DNA of 64,000 bases from Acidaminococcus timonensis. Lineage in GTDB: Bacteria > Bacillota > Negativicutes > Acidaminococcales > Acidaminococcaceae. The translations under genes were made by a program, and so were the position numbers. The notes under the pieces were generated by a model. It saw only the letters and a program-made list of their open reading frames with translations. It did not search any database and was not told the DNA's origin. The DNA lies in assembly GCF_900106585.1 (NCBI RefSeq), contig NZ_FNWH01000005.1:123961-187960 (forward strand), read 5' to 3'. Below, piece by piece: positions 36,401 through 43,894 of this stretch. How positions within the stretch are numbered: position 1 is the first letter of the stretch; each line of letters opens with the position of its first letter.

Positions 36401-36524
36401 CCGTCCCCTTGACCAGGATATAGTAAACCAGTGCATTGACTTTATTATAAGGAAAGAAAATCTCCCTTCCATCTTTCCGGATGACCGGAGCCCCCAGAAA
36501 TCGTGCTTCAATCAAACTTGACAT
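33492..36524 (-). CDS. large SARP/BTAD-type transcriptional regulator with AAA ATPase and TPR region
   Basis: A 1010-residue regulator. The N-terminal winged-helix region (about residues 1-95, with ILWADKSDAMARKNLRNALYETKK) is followed by a bacterial transcriptional activation domain (about 96-240). An STAND/AAA module has a Walker A LIQGDAGSGKTGL (about 272-284) and a Walker B LLVFEDIHWMD (about 390-400). A long helical TPR-like C-terminal half follows. It is the first gene of the cluster with the DRTGG, HATPase and hydrogenase-like genes (19-base gap), and it lies just downstream of hutI. Its target genes are unknown; either the sensing module or the hut genes are plausible. Confidence 0.85.
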   Translation of the reverse strand: MSSLIEARFLGAPVIRKDGREIFFPYNKVNALVYYILVKGTVLRDELSGILWADKSDAMARKNLRNALYETKKILGTEVFISPRKAIIKVNPEIQVKVDVKEFEAAPGRHLELYQGSFLQGFFIKDAEEYENWYLTERDRLESLYMEALFQKLKDAVAVRNLPQVTRYGRMLLKHDPYDESIYTLLLQTYCEQGNMKQATELYEEMKALFQEELQTSVPPEIEKMMREYLHHEKDRETTVPRKIPGTVPGRETELTQLSGLLEQFLAGRPCKTLLIQGDAGSGKTGLKDALVRELPPDVAVIQSNCFKPEQNIPLRPWTGIVEGLDNLVRREKIKIPNVEPGKLSDLFPQMDMSGDREAGLAEIKDLLKFDAVFHTLYTVLENAAQMKRILLVFEDIHWMDSLSLSLLSSLILHKRSDRFLFLLTAQPSREKPYQQFETSVTMYHKLQILKLKALDREGIRRYATQAGLSVPVDDKLVQQLWEESEGNLFLLRECLMALKTTGRLDNLTENMRNIFKARCFALTDNQQKILDFISLFYDGAPLAMISEYMHMNNLQTLENMESLRKANFIRPVPQQPEVIYKLVHQKLKDYIQQQISVDKQRILHSYIASLWEKRLTHSSQDIRLYHHLEYHYQEAGDLVNMGRYKLKILMYYLNFSNELFPVLNSTEMMPDDRESRFIETNLDQFLAEVDEMMHTIKRTCGETPDVKALEMTYLHLMGRHYIRVGEYEKGVRNILNLIEQAAEVHNRDYMLMGYKQMIYYDIQIGNTEEMKNYLEVALNLADECNYHKEMGILLRLKGLNMIMQGNFPEAERLLKESISTFTVTQNVQHRYALNIAGAYNYLGEIRRGQGKFQEALDQYKKALEYARGQEAYSSWVVFSCNAGVACYNMGRYPEARKYFLQAYELFPRYVFYWRHPIVESYLALLSMQDNQEKEAISYLDDALHKLGNMNNPREAGYVYMAIALLKQKHPDGRLAGHYEGTVASYATRALQVLDPYRDSWERQQLEALF

Positions 36525-36584
36525 GGCCTACACCTCATAAAGAAAAGTAGCTGAAATCAGTTGATCAGCGAAATCCCCTCAAAC

Positions 36585-36590
36585 ATTATA
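36585..36590 (-). promoter_or_regulatory. candidate -10 box of the SARP regulator
   Basis: TATAAT on the minus strand 60 bases before the ATG, in A/T-rich DNA; no clear -35 box. Confidence 0.4.
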
Positions 36591-36638
36591 AGAATTCAGT
36601 TTTATTATCATTATAATATAAAACCCCTGCAAAAAAAA

Positions 36639-36665
36639 GCGGGACGTGCGTTTCCGCACGCCCGC
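36639..36665 (-). terminator. intrinsic terminator after hutI
   Basis: GC-rich stem containing CGTGCG/CGCACG and GCGGG/CCCGC around a four-base loop. On the minus strand it is followed by eight T residues. Confidence 0.85.
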
Positions 36666-36684
36666 TCTCGGGGTCCAGTCCGGC

Positions 36685-37926
36685 TCAGCGTACCACCACT
36701 TTGCCGTTTTTGACCACAGTTTCCACAATATTGATGCCCGTGTGATAGGGCAGGAATTTATAGGATGGATACTGGAGGATGACCAGATCGGCCTGTTTGC
36801 CCGGTTCCAGAGAACCGATCCGATCGGCCCGGTCTACAGCCGCCGCCCCGTTCAGGGTCAGGGCCGTAATGGCTTCTTCGGCGGTCATCTTCATGTAGAT
36901 CACAGCCAGTCCGATCATCAGGGGGATCGAGAAGGTGAACCCGCTGCCGGGGTTGAAATCCGTGGCCAGGGCCACTGCACACCCTGCATCGATCATTTCC
37001 CGGGCCCGGGCAAAGGGTTCCTTCAGGCAGAAGGCCGTGGTAGGCAATAAGGTGGACACCACACCGCTTTCGGCCATGGCTTTGATCCCTGCATCACTGG
37101 CATGGAGCAGATGGTCAGCACTGGTGGCATGGAGTTCGGCCGCCAGTTCAGCACCCCCCAGGCTGACGATCTCATCTGCATGGATTTTCAGTTTAAAGCC
37201 CATTTTCCGGGCTTCCTGAAGCAGATGCCGGCTCTGCTGGATGGAGAATACTCCTTTTTCGCAGAACACGTCGCAGAATTCCGCCAGATGGTCCCGGGCC
37301 ACTTCCGGCATCACCTCTTTCAGCAGGAACTCTATGAAATCGTCGCCCCGGTCCTTGAATTCCGGCGGTACTGCATGGGCCCCCAGGAAGGTGGAGACCA
37401 GTTCGATAGGCTGGCGCCTGTTCAATTCCTGCACCACCTTCATCTGTTTGATTTCCGTATCATGGTCCTGGCCGTAGCCGCTCTTGGCCTCCACGGTGGT
37501 AACCCCCATGGCCAGCATCTTCTGCAAAAAGTCCATACTGTGGTCCACCAGCTCTTCCTCACTGGCTTCCCGGGTGGCCTTCATGGTATTCAGGATACCG
37601 CCGCCCCGTTCCATAATTTCCATGTAGCTCATGCCTTCCATACGCCACAGGAATTCATCCGGACGGTAGCCTCCAAATACCAGATGGGTATGGGAATCCA
37701 CGAACCCGGGCAGTACGGCCTTGCCTCTGGCATCGATTTGTTTGTCCGCCGGTACCAGCTTTTCCCAGTCCGGCTGATTGCCGATGCTGCGGATCTTGCC
37801 GTTTTCGATCAGGATGGACTGGTTCTCGTAAATCTTCAGTTGTTTCATTTCCCGTCCCCGGCGGGCAGTCTTTCCTTCGGGAGTGACGATTTGGGATGCA
37901 TTCTTGATGAGCAGGCGATCGTTCAT
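36685..37926 (-). CDS. hutI: imidazolonepropionase
   Basis: A 413-residue amidohydrolase that opens 4-imidazolone-5-propanoate to N-formimino-L-glutamate. The metal site HTHLVFGG is at VDSHTHLVFGGYR. Other hallmarks are MERGGGILNTMKATREAS, TVEAKSGYG, FCDVFCEKGVFS, KIHADEIVSLGG and ATDFNPGS. The start is ATG 37926, seven bases after AAGGAGG; an upstream extension to 38037 would run into hutU. It is the third histidine-degradation gene, separated from hutU by a strong 11-bp hairpin. Confidence 0.96.
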   Translation of the reverse strand: MNDRLLIKNASQIVTPEGKTARRGREMKQLKIYENQSILIENGKIRSIGNQPDWEKLVPADKQIDARGKAVLPGFVDSHTHLVFGGYRPDEFLWRMEGMSYMEIMERGGGILNTMKATREASEEELVDHSMDFLQKMLAMGVTTVEAKSGYGQDHDTEIKQMKVVQELNRRQPIELVSTFLGAHAVPPEFKDRGDDFIEFLLKEVMPEVARDHLAEFCDVFCEKGVFSIQQSRHLLQEARKMGFKLKIHADEIVSLGGAELAAELHATSADHLLHASDAGIKAMAESGVVSTLLPTTAFCLKEPFARAREMIDAGCAVALATDFNPGSGFTFSIPLMIGLAVIYMKMTAEEAITALTLNGAAAVDRADRIGSLEPGKQADLVILQYPSYKFLPYHTGINIVETVVKNGKVVVR

Positions 37927-37943
37927 AAGTTTCCTCCTTACAA

Positions 37944-37970
37944 AGATTGCCGCCCGAAAGGCGGCAATCT
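37944..37970 (-). promoter_or_regulatory. intercistronic hairpin between hutU and hutI
   Basis: Perfect 11-bp stem AGATTGCCGCC / GGCGGCAATCT with a five-base loop. It lies 20 bases after the hutU stop and just upstream of the hutI ribosome site. No T tract follows, so it may modulate mRNA stability or coupling instead of terminating fully. Confidence 0.55.
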
Positions 37971-37990
37971 GATTGGTTATGCAGATGGTA

Positions 37991-40039
37991 TCAGTCTTTG
38001 ATGACATGGGCTTTGGGATATACCTTGGCCACTGCATCTTTGATTTTGGCTTCGTCCGTCAGGTACGGCAGGGTGATCTGCCCAACGCCCAGGCGGGTCT
38101 TGTTGAATTCCACAGCCGTTTCCATGGCGTGTTCGTTACGGGCCCAGGACCGGCGTGCCACACCGCTGATCACATCCCAGCTCAGGGAGCTGCGAATGAT
38201 TTCATCCACCCGATGGCTGCCATCCAGTACCAGCCCGAAACCACCGTTGATGGCCTTGCCAATGCCTACACCGCCGCCATTGTGCAGGGCACACAGACTC
38301 ATGCCTCTGGCTGCGTTCCCGGCAAAGCACTGTACGGCCATATCCGCCATGACATTGGAGCCGTCTTTGATGTTACTGGTTTCACGGAACGGAGAATCCG
38401 TACCGGATACATCGTGATGGTCACGGCCCATCATTACAGGCCCGATTTCGCCCTTGCGGACCAGTTCATTGAACTTCAGGGCAATCTTTACACGGCCCAC
38501 TTCATCCTGGTACAGGATACGAGCCTGGGTACCCACCACCAGTTTGTTCTTTTCAGCATCCCGGATCCAGATGTAGTTGTCCCGATCCTGGTACCGGCGG
38601 TTCACGTCGATGCAGCTCATGGCTGCCATATCGGTCTTATGCAGGTCTTCCGGTTTGCCGGACAGGCATACCCACCGGAACGGGCCATAGCCGTAGTCGA
38701 ACAGCTGGGGTCCCATGATATCTTCTACATAGGACGGCCAGATGAATCCGTCTTTGTCGTCCACGCCGTTCCTGGAGATTTCCTTCACACCGGAATCAAA
38801 CACAGCCTTCATGAAGGAGTTGCCATAGTCGAAGAAGTATACGCCCCGGGCGGTGATCTTCTTCAAAGCTGCGAAGTGAGCATGGAGGGTCTTGTCCACC
38901 AGTTCACGGAAATGCTTGGGATCGTCAGCCAGCATCTGGGTCCGCTGTTCAAAAGTCAGGCCCTGCGGGCAGTACCCACCGTTATAGGCGTTGTGGCAGG
39001 AAGTCTGGTCGGAAACCAGGTCCACATGGATGTCGTGGTCCACAATGTATTCCAGCAGATCCACAATGTTTCCATGGTAGGCATAGGCCATGCCCTTCTT
39101 TTCGGCCATGGATTTATGCGCCAGGTCGAAGACTTCCGGCAGGGAGTCAGACACGCCGGAAATCCAGCCCTGATCCAGACGGGTCTTGATCCGGGAAGCA
39201 TCCACTTCTGCAATGATGGCCGTGCAGTTGGCGATTTCAGCAGCCTTGCCCTGAGCACCGCTCATACCGCCCAGACCGGAGGTGATGAACAGTTTGCCGC
39301 CCAGATCCCCATCTTCCGGAATGCCCAGTTTCATCCGTCCGGCATTCAGGATGGTGTTGAAAGTCCCATGGACGATTCCCTGGGGTCCGATGTACATCCA
39401 GCCGCCTGCGGTCATCTGCCCATAGTTGGCGACGCCCATTTCTTCGGCGATTTCCCAGTCTTTCTGGTTGTCATATTCACCGATCATCAAGCCGTTGGTG
39501 ATGATGACCCGGGGTGCCTCCGGTTTGGAATGGAACAGACCCAGGGGATGACCGGATTCCATGACCAGAGTCTGATCCGGTGTGATGTTTTCCAGGTATT
39601 TCTTGATCAGCAGGTATTGCATCCAGTCGTGGCATACACTGCCGGTTTCACCGTAGGTGACCAGTTCGTATGGATACAGGGCCACTTCGAAGTCCAGGTT
39701 GTTGTCGATCATCACCTGGAAGGCCTTACCTTCGGTGCATTTCCCTTTGTATTCGTCAATGGGTTTCCCGTAGATCCGGCCTTCCGGACGGAACCGATAG
39801 CCATAGATCCGGCCCCGGGTGGTCAGCTCTTCCAGGAATTCCGGGATCAGTTCTTCGTGGTATTCTTCAGGGATGTACCGCAGAGCGTTCTTCAGAGCGA
39901 TTTCAGTCTGGGCAGGCGTCAGACGGAAGCCACGATCCGGAGCCCGGCGAATGCCTTCCTGAAACGGTTTCGGTTTCGGCAGTCCGTTGGGGAACTCCAG
40001 TTTGATGGTCATGGCTTTTCCGATATCTTCATTTTTCAT
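37991..40039 (-). CDS. hutU: urocanate hydratase (long form)
   Basis: A 682-residue urocanase that hydrates urocanate to imidazolonepropionate using tightly bound NAD+. Hallmarks are MTAGGWMYIGPQGIVHGTF, GKLFITSGLGGMSGAQGKA (dinucleotide-binding region), VSDQTSCHNAYNGGYCP and MGRDHHDVSGTDSPFRET. The protein is about 120 residues longer than the roughly 555-residue proteobacterial and Bacillus enzymes. It is close in size to the animal-type long form, with extra N-terminal and internal segments. The ATG follows AAAAGGAGTGG. Confidence 0.95.
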   Translation of the reverse strand: MKNEDIGKAMTIKLEFPNGLPKPKPFQEGIRRAPDRGFRLTPAQTEIALKNALRYIPEEYHEELIPEFLEELTTRGRIYGYRFRPEGRIYGKPIDEYKGKCTEGKAFQVMIDNNLDFEVALYPYELVTYGETGSVCHDWMQYLLIKKYLENITPDQTLVMESGHPLGLFHSKPEAPRVIITNGLMIGEYDNQKDWEIAEEMGVANYGQMTAGGWMYIGPQGIVHGTFNTILNAGRMKLGIPEDGDLGGKLFITSGLGGMSGAQGKAAEIANCTAIIAEVDASRIKTRLDQGWISGVSDSLPEVFDLAHKSMAEKKGMAYAYHGNIVDLLEYIVDHDIHVDLVSDQTSCHNAYNGGYCPQGLTFEQRTQMLADDPKHFRELVDKTLHAHFAALKKITARGVYFFDYGNSFMKAVFDSGVKEISRNGVDDKDGFIWPSYVEDIMGPQLFDYGYGPFRWVCLSGKPEDLHKTDMAAMSCIDVNRRYQDRDNYIWIRDAEKNKLVVGTQARILYQDEVGRVKIALKFNELVRKGEIGPVMMGRDHHDVSGTDSPFRETSNIKDGSNVMADMAVQCFAGNAARGMSLCALHNGGGVGIGKAINGGFGLVLDGSHRVDEIIRSSLSWDVISGVARRSWARNEHAMETAVEFNKTRLGVGQITLPYLTDEAKIKDAVAKVYPKAHVIKD

Positions 40040-40103
40040 GTTGAACCACTCCTTTTCAGCAAGTTTCTAGAGGAAACGTGTTTTCCTTTCTGATTACGCC
40101 TTT

Positions 40104-40190
40104 ATTGTACGGAAACCTCATCGGAAAAACGTCCAAATGGATCTCTTTTCTCAGAAAAAATTCTGTCATTTTCCGTCCATTCTCTGGACG
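40104..40190 (-). promoter_or_regulatory. hutU upstream region: -10 box and CGTCCA repeats
   Basis: A TACAAT -10 candidate is at 40104-40109 on the minus strand. CGTCCA occurs at 40130-40135, near the -35 position, and again as an inverted pair CGTCCA/TGGACG at 40174-40179 and 40185-40190 with a 5-base spacer. This is a plausible operator for a hut regulator. Confidence 0.4.
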
Positions 40191-40252
40191 TTTTCAGCTG
40201 ATTCCGTCAAAAGAGAATCAAAACAGCCTCCGGCAGACTGGCCAAAAGGAAA

Positions 40253-40279
40253 GAGCTGTGGACGCATAGTCCACAGCTC
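40253..40279 (-). terminator. hairpin after hutH
   Basis: Perfect 11-bp stem GAGCTGTGGAC / GTCCACAGCTC with a five-base loop, 34 bases after the hutH stop. The minus strand continues TTTCCTTTT, a moderate T tract. Confidence 0.7.
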
Positions 40280-40313
40280 CGGAGTAAAGGGATGGTGATA
40301 AGGGGTTGCTGTT

Positions 40314-41876
40314 TTAGAAGAATTTCAGGTCGACTTTGTCTTCTACAGCATCCAGGATGCCGCCGCTCTGGACCAGATCGGTGATCTTTTCCAGTTCTTT
40401 GAACATCTCGATGTCTTTATCATAGGCGATGAAATCATTGGTCTTCCGTACGGCGTCATAGGCAGCCTGGGTACCGGCACCCAGTTTGAAGCCTTCGCCT
40501 TCCCGCAGATCGATGGCCTGGCAGGCGGCCAGGATTTCCGTTGCCACCACCCGGCGGGCGTTGAAAGCGATTTCTCCGGCTTTCCGTGCAGCATGGGCGC
40601 CCATGCTGACCAGATCTTCCTGGTTTTCGCAGGAAGGAATGGAGTCAACAGAAGCAGGATGGGCCAGGACTTTGTTTTCGCTGACCAGTGCGGCAGCCGC
40701 GTATTGGGTGATCATGAAACCGGAGTTCAGGCCGGAATGTTTCACCAGGAAGGACGGGAATCCGCTGAGGGAATTGTTGATCAGCCGTTCCAGGCGCCGT
40801 TCGGATACATTGGCGATTTCCGAGATCCCGATGCCCAGGAAGTCGAAAGGCAGGGCCATGGGTTCGCCGTGGAAGTTCCCACCGGAGATCACGTCGCCAT
40901 CCGGCAGCACGATGGGGTTATCCGTAGCTGCGTTGATTTCGATGTCCACTTTGTCTTTCACGAAGCCCAGGGCATCCTTGCTGGCGCCGTGGATCTGGGG
41001 CACGCAGCGCAGGCAATAGGCATCCTGTACCTTCAGCTGGCCCTGATGGGTTACATAGGTACTGCCCTTCAGCAGGCTGCGCAGGTTGTAGGCCGTATCC
41101 AGCTGGCCTCTGTGGGGACGGATCACGTGGAGCCGTTCATCGAAGGCATCAATGATCCCCCGCTGGGCTTCAATGGAGAGAGCGGCGGCGATATCGCTCT
41201 GTTTCAGCAGGCTCATGCCTTCCCACAAAGCGAACACGCCCATGGCCGTCAGGATCGGTGTGCCGTTGATCAGGGCCAGCCCTTCCTTGGCTTCCAGATG
41301 GATGATGGGGATACCCGCCTTTTCCATGGCTTCCTTCCCAGGCATCACCGTCCCCTGGTATTCGGCATCACCCAGCCCCAGCATGGGCAGGACCATATGG
41401 GCCAGCGGAGCCAGGTCGCCGGAAGCCCCCAGGGACCCTTTTTCAGGGATGTAGGGATGGACGCCTTTGTTGATCATATCCACCAGGGTCTGCAGGGTAG
41501 AAAGACGGATTCCGGAATACCCCTTGACCAGTGCGTTGGCCCGGATGGTCATGGCCGCCCGTGTCACTTCTTTGCTGAGAGGTTTGCCATAGCCACAGGA
41601 ATGGGTCCGGATCAGGTTTTCCTGGAGTTGGGCGCAGTCTTCTTTGGAAATATGTACCCGGCACAGGGAGCCGAATCCGGTGGTCACACCGTAGACCACC
41701 CGGTCACTGTTGACGATATCATCGATCAGGGCACGGGAGGCTTTGATGCGGGCCACTGCATCCGGATCAAAGGACAATTTGGCACCATACCGGCTGACAG
41801 CGATCAATTGTTCCAGAGTCAGGTCATTCCCGGTCAGGACAACTTCTTTAATGGCTTTGACATCTTTCAGTAACAT
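40314..41876 (-). CDS. hutH: histidine ammonia-lyase
   Basis: A 520-residue lyase that deaminates L-histidine to urocanate. The MIO prosthetic group forms from Ala-Ser-Gly in GSLGASGDLAPLAH (about residues 143-156). Other active-site regions are present: VYGVTTGFGSL, YCLRCVPQIHGA and the NQEDLVSMG Glu. The start is ATG 41876 after AAGGAGG with an 8-base spacer. It is about 270 bp upstream of hutU with a terminator-like hairpin between, and 84 bp downstream of the transporter gene. A truncated second lyase is found in the chimera at 45.1-45.8 kb. Confidence 0.97.
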   Translation of the reverse strand: MLLKDVKAIKEVVLTGNDLTLEQLIAVSRYGAKLSFDPDAVARIKASRALIDDIVNSDRVVYGVTTGFGSLCRVHISKEDCAQLQENLIRTHSCGYGKPLSKEVTRAAMTIRANALVKGYSGIRLSTLQTLVDMINKGVHPYIPEKGSLGASGDLAPLAHMVLPMLGLGDAEYQGTVMPGKEAMEKAGIPIIHLEAKEGLALINGTPILTAMGVFALWEGMSLLKQSDIAAALSIEAQRGIIDAFDERLHVIRPHRGQLDTAYNLRSLLKGSTYVTHQGQLKVQDAYCLRCVPQIHGASKDALGFVKDKVDIEINAATDNPIVLPDGDVISGGNFHGEPMALPFDFLGIGISEIANVSERRLERLINNSLSGFPSFLVKHSGLNSGFMITQYAAAALVSENKVLAHPASVDSIPSCENQEDLVSMGAHAARKAGEIAFNARRVVATEILAACQAIDLREGEGFKLGAGTQAAYDAVRKTNDFIAYDKDIEMFKELEKITDLVQSGGILDAVEDKVDLKFF

Positions 41877-41921
41877 AATGGCATCCTCCTTATATTGAAC
41901 TTGCATTTTGATCGTTCATGG

Positions 41922-41946
41922 AAAGGGGCCGCCTGGCAGCCCCTTT
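41922..41946. terminator. hairpin between transporter and hutH
   Basis: Eight-base-pair stem AAAGGGGC / GCCCCTTT. The T tract is on the plus strand side, so on the transcribed minus strand it would be a weak terminator or a processing hairpin. Confidence 0.45.
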
Positions 41947-41960
41947 TTTTGGTTATTCTG

Positions 41961-43298
41961 TTAGCCCAGGATCAGGGCACCGATCAGGCCGCCGATGAAC
42001 AGCGGGATATCGAAGAAGATGAAGGTGGGTACGCAGGTATCCCAGATGTGGTTATGCTGCCCGTCCGCATTGAGCCCGGAAGTGGGTCCCAGCGTGGAGT
42101 CGGAGGCCGGAGAACCGGCGTCGCCCAGAGCCGCTGCCACACCGATCAGCAGGATGATGGCAGGGATCCCGAAGCCCAGTTTCAGGCCCATGGGGATGTA
42201 GATGGATGCCACCACAGGGATGGTCCCGAAGGAAGTCCCGATGCCCATGGTGATCAGCAGGCCAACGGCCAGCATCAGGAAGGCACCGCCGAACTTGGTG
42301 TTGATGACAGAAGTGGTTGCCATGACCAGGGATTCCACAGAGTGGGTTTCCCGGAGCACATTGGCATAGCCGGCAGCCACCAGCATGACGAAGGCGATGA
42401 AGCCCATCATCTTGACGCCATCATTGACCACGTTGTCCATCTTGTTCCATTTGATGCTGCCGGTGAGCAGCAGGACCGCCAGGCCGCACATGGCCCCGAT
42501 GGGCAGGGATTTGAAGTACAGCTGGGCCACAAAGGCCACAGCCGCACCGGCCAGAGCCTTCCAGCAGTCGGAATTCATTTCCGTCTGGTCAGCATGTTCA
42601 TCCTGGCCCATAATGGGCAGATCCTGATATTCACGAGGCCGGCTGTAGAACATGACGGCCAGGATCAGGCCCACCAGCATGGAGGCACCACCGATCCACA
42701 TGACAGAAGAGATGTCACTGATGGCAACCTGTACGTTGTTGGCCACCATCTGGTCCTTGATAATGGTCATGAACAGCAGCCCGAAGCCTACCGGCAGGGA
42801 AACATACGGAGCTTTCAATCCGAAGGTCAGTGCGCAGGCCACGGCTCTCCGGTCCAGTTTCATGTGGTTCATCACCAGCAGCAGCGGGGGAATCAGGATG
42901 GGGATGAAAGCGATGTGGACAGGGATCAGATTCTGGGAGAAGCAGGAAACGAAGGCAATCAGAAAGACAAAGGCAATTTTTTTCGTTCCCACCACTTTGG
43001 TGATTTTCCGTGCGACGATGTCTGCCAGCCCGGACTGTCCGATGGCTACGGCCAGGGTCCCCAGCAGGATGTAGCTCAGTGCGGTTTCCGAGTTCCCACC
43101 CATCCCGCCGATCAGGACGCTGACGGTCTTATCGATGGCCAATCCACCGGTGACACCTGCTACGATAGCCGCAGCCAGAATGGCAAACAGCACATTCATT
43201 TTCAGCAGGCAGAGCACGGACATGACGATGACCGAGACGACAATGGGGTTGGTTAAGATTTGAGCTGACCCCCAATTGTTAGACCAAAAATCTAACAA
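41961..43298 (-). CDS. NhaC/YuiF-like Na+/H+ antiporter family transporter, 5' end displaced by an IS3 element
   Basis: A polytopic membrane protein (about 12 helices, 435 native residues visible) of the NhaC-like family. Next to hutH it is a candidate histidine permease. Native coding is recognisable from 43264 down (Ala-Gln-Ile-Leu-Thr-Asn-Pro). The first 11 codons from TTG 43298 are IS3 terminal DNA with no ribosome site. The likely native start (AAGGAGTG then ATG GAA ATT GAT, 44806) is on the far side of the element. Joining the two sides gives M-E-I-D-A-Q-I-L in frame. Expression is therefore probably reduced or lost unless a promoter in the element drives it. Confidence 0.75.
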   Translation of the reverse strand: MLDFWSNNWGSAQILTNPIVVSVIVMSVLCLLKMNVLFAILAAAIVAGVTGGLAIDKTVSVLIGGMGGNSETALSYILLGTLAVAIGQSGLADIVARKITKVVGTKKIAFVFLIAFVSCFSQNLIPVHIAFIPILIPPLLLVMNHMKLDRRAVACALTFGLKAPYVSLPVGFGLLFMTIIKDQMVANNVQVAISDISSVMWIGGASMLVGLILAVMFYSRPREYQDLPIMGQDEHADQTEMNSDCWKALAGAAVAFVAQLYFKSLPIGAMCGLAVLLLTGSIKWNKMDNVVNDGVKMMGFIAFVMLVAAGYANVLRETHSVESLVMATTSVINTKFGGAFLMLAVGLLITMGIGTSFGTIPVVASIYIPMGLKLGFGIPAIILLIGVAAALGDAGSPASDSTLGPTSGLNADGQHNHIWDTCVPTFIFFDIPLFIGGLIGALILG

Positions 43299-43314
43299 TT
43301 GGGGGTCAGTTTTT
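43266..43314 (+). terminator. 18-bp inverted repeat inside the IS left end, terminator-like
   Basis: The left terminal repeat (43266-43283) is repeated in perfect inverted orientation at 43291-43308 with a 7-base loop, followed by TTTTTT. It lies directly before orfA and would stop transcription entering the element from outside. Confidence 0.7.
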
Positions 43315-43315
43315 T

Positions 43316-43894
43316 ATGGCAAAACACAACTATGAATTTAAGAAAAAAATAGTACTGGAATACTTGAACAGTGACGAAGGGTGTATTTCTATTTCACGTA
43401 AATATGGGATGGCAAGTAGCAGCCAGCTGCTAAAGTGGGTTGCTGCTTACAAGGCATTTGGTGATAATGGACTGAAGAGATCCCGCTCTCAAAAAATATA
43501 CTCTTTCAAAGAAAAACTTTCTGTGGTAGAGTCTTACTTAACAAACGAAATCTCGTATCAGGAATTGGCAATTCAAGTAGGAATCAATAATCCATCCATG
43601 ATTTCCAGATGGGTCAATGAATTTAAAATTGCGGGGCCGGAAGCGTTACGGCCACATAAAAAAGGCAGGAAGAGAACTTTGAACAAATCTCAAACCAAAA
43701 AAACAGATCCCCAGGTTCAGCAGCCGATGGTCGACATCAGTGTGGAACATGTCCAGGAGTTAGAGGATGAACTCCTTAAACTCCGTATAGAGAATGCTTT
43801 TTTAAAAGAACTGAGGAGACTGCGTTTAGAGGACGAAGCAAAAATGAGAGAGTTGCGAAAATCATCTCCAGTCTCCGAAGATCATTCAAATTGA
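43316..43894 (+). CDS. IS3-family transposase OrfA
   Basis: A 192-residue DNA-binding protein with two helix-turn-helix units (about residues 8-55 and 60-115; SYQELAIQVGINNPSMISRW) and a C-terminal leucine-rich coiled coil (VQELEDELLKLRIENAFLKE). It binds the IS ends. Its stop overlaps the TTG at the start of the annotated orfB. A -1 shift near GCA AAA ATG (43838-43846) would enter the open orfB frame and make the OrfAB fusion transposase. Confidence 0.88.
   Translation: MAKHNYEFKKKIVLEYLNSDEGCISISRKYGMASSSQLLKWVAAYKAFGDNGLKRSRSQKIYSFKEKLSVVESYLTNEISYQELAIQVGINNPSMISRWVNEFKIAGPEALRPHKKGRKRTLNKSQTKKTDPQVQQPMVDISVEHVQELEDELLKLRIENAFLKELRRLRLEDEAKMRELRKSSPVSEDHSN

Noticed and set aside
37973..40093. 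706-codon open frame on the plus strand
   Set aside because: Antisense to hutU, a confidently identified enzyme; histidine- and glutamine-rich translation typical of a shadow frame.
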